64,000 nucleotides of DNA, from contig RPFO01000041.1 in assembly GCA_009746045.1 (NCBI GenBank), forward strand, positions 4,098,030 to 4,162,029, in the 5' to 3' direction. The notes under the pieces were generated by a model, which was not told where the DNA came from, did no database searches, and saw only the letters and a list, made by a program, of their open reading frames with translations. The stretch is from Mesostigma viride (Eukaryota > Streptophyta > Mesostigmatophyceae > Mesostigmatales > Mesostigmataceae). This document shows, piece after piece, positions 63,301 through 64,000 of this stretch. Each line of letters starts with the position of its first letter. Positions within the stretch are counted from its first letter, which is position 1. A program made the translations under genes and the position numbers.

Positions 63301-64000
63301 AGTCAGTCAGTCAGTCAGTCAGTCAGTCAGTCAGTCAGTCAGTCAGTCAGTCAGTCAGTCAGTCAGTCAGTCAGTCAGTCAGTCAGTCAGTCAGTCAGTC
63401 AGTCAGTCAGTCAGTCAGTCAGTCAGTCAGTCAGTCAGTCAGTCAGTCAGTCAGTCAGTCAGTCAGTCAGTCAGTCAGTCAGTCAGTCAGTCAGTCAGTC
63501 AGTCAGTCAGTCAGTCAGTCAGTCAGTCAGTCAGTCAGTCAGTCAGTCAGTCAGTCAGTCAGTCAGTCAGTCAGTCAGTCAGTCAGTCAGTCAGTCAGTC
63601 AGTCAGTCAGTCAGTCAGTCAGTCAGTCAGTCAGTCAGTCAGTCAGTCAGTCAGTCAGTCAGTCAGTCAGTCAGTCAGTCAGTCAGTCAGTCAGTCAGTC
63701 AGTCAGTCAGTCAGTCAGTCAGTCAGTCAGTCAGTCAGTCAGTCAGTCAGTCAGTCAGTCAGTCAGTCAGTCAGTCAGTCAGTCAGTCAGTCAGTCAGTC
63801 AGTCAGTCAGTCAGTCAGTCAGTCAGTCAGTCAGTCAGTCAGTCAGTCAGTCAGTCAGTCAGTCAGTCAGTCAGTCAGTCAGTCAGTCAGTCAGTCAGTC
63901 AGTCAGTCAGTCAGTCAGTCAGTCAGTCAGTCAGTCAGTCAGTCAGTCAGTCAGTCAGTCAGTCAGTCAGTCAGTCAGTCAGTCAGTCAGTCAGTCAGTC
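60291..64000. repeat. (AGTC)n microsatellite, >3.6 kb, runs off the window
   Basis: From 60291 to about 60344 the units are mixed (AAGT, AAGC, CAGT); from about 60345 the sequence appears to be pure AGTC to the window end, about 914 copies. The plus strand has no stop codon in any frame (Ser-Gln-Ser-Val repeats) and no ATG; the minus strand has TGA in every frame. Confidence 0.98.

Overview
This window is eukaryotic nuclear DNA: it has spliceosomal introns (GT..AG), LTR and non-LTR retrotransposons, hAT and TA-target DNA transposons, large satellites and very long microsatellites, and no prokaryotic gene architecture. No housekeeping gene fixes the species. Tetranucleotide expansions, L1-type LINEs with a zf-RVT-like tail and unusual copia-type elements fit an alga of the green lineage, but that is inference. 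Most of the 64 kb is repeats; only two host-type genes are supported.

Layout. 1-4316: G-rich ~30-bp minisatellite with a ~1-kb higher-order period. 4360-4870: ~109-bp tandem repeats, each carrying a 20-22-bp palindrome. 4874-7015: two-unit direct duplication, one unit lacking ~950 bp. 7030-16515: a nine-exon gene of unknown function (about 2,450 codons) with an SR-like N-terminal region, charged coiled coils and an acidic tail. Introns 1-7 are all phase 0, and the same palindrome family sits in the 5'-leader intron and in introns 1, 3, 5, 6 and 7; intron 4 carries a 769-bp inverted-repeat element. 16516-18411: non-coding internal tail and 3' LTR of an LTR element.

18412-29467 is a minus-strand LINE split by a hAT element (18857-20334, TSD GCAGAGAT) and a complete copia-like element (20391-27900, 378-bp LTRs, TSD GGGGG). 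Removing both restores an open frame from the ORF1 tail into the endonuclease. 30000-33350 is non-coding. At 33360 a small host gene begins; a second copia-like element (33663-42124, TSD TCGGA) interrupts it and the frame resumes at 42130. That element is itself interrupted by a non-autonomous LTR element (34553-37266, TSD CCGGT). 43788-50611 is a nearly complete minus-strand L1-like LINE. 51292-57513 holds two TA-target transposons placed end to end; the larger carries transposase fragments plus (GGGA)n, (GTGC)n, (GGGT)n and another minisatellite. 57514-60050 has no recognisable gene. The window ends in about 3.65 kb of apparently pure (AGTC)n.

Most noteworthy: (1) two distinct copia-like families share integrase-protease-RT-RNase H order, a DTQAQ protease motif, an HxDD reverse transcriptase motif and LTRs ending AGTT..AACT; (2) a palindrome family seeded through the introns of one gene; (3) two distant minisatellites share one frame (CTGGCATG - 12 nt - TGGGGGG) but carry different 4-nt-periodic cores. 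Many frames are broken by single-base shifts even in elements with near-identical LTRs, so uncorrected sequencing indels are a serious alternative to gene decay.
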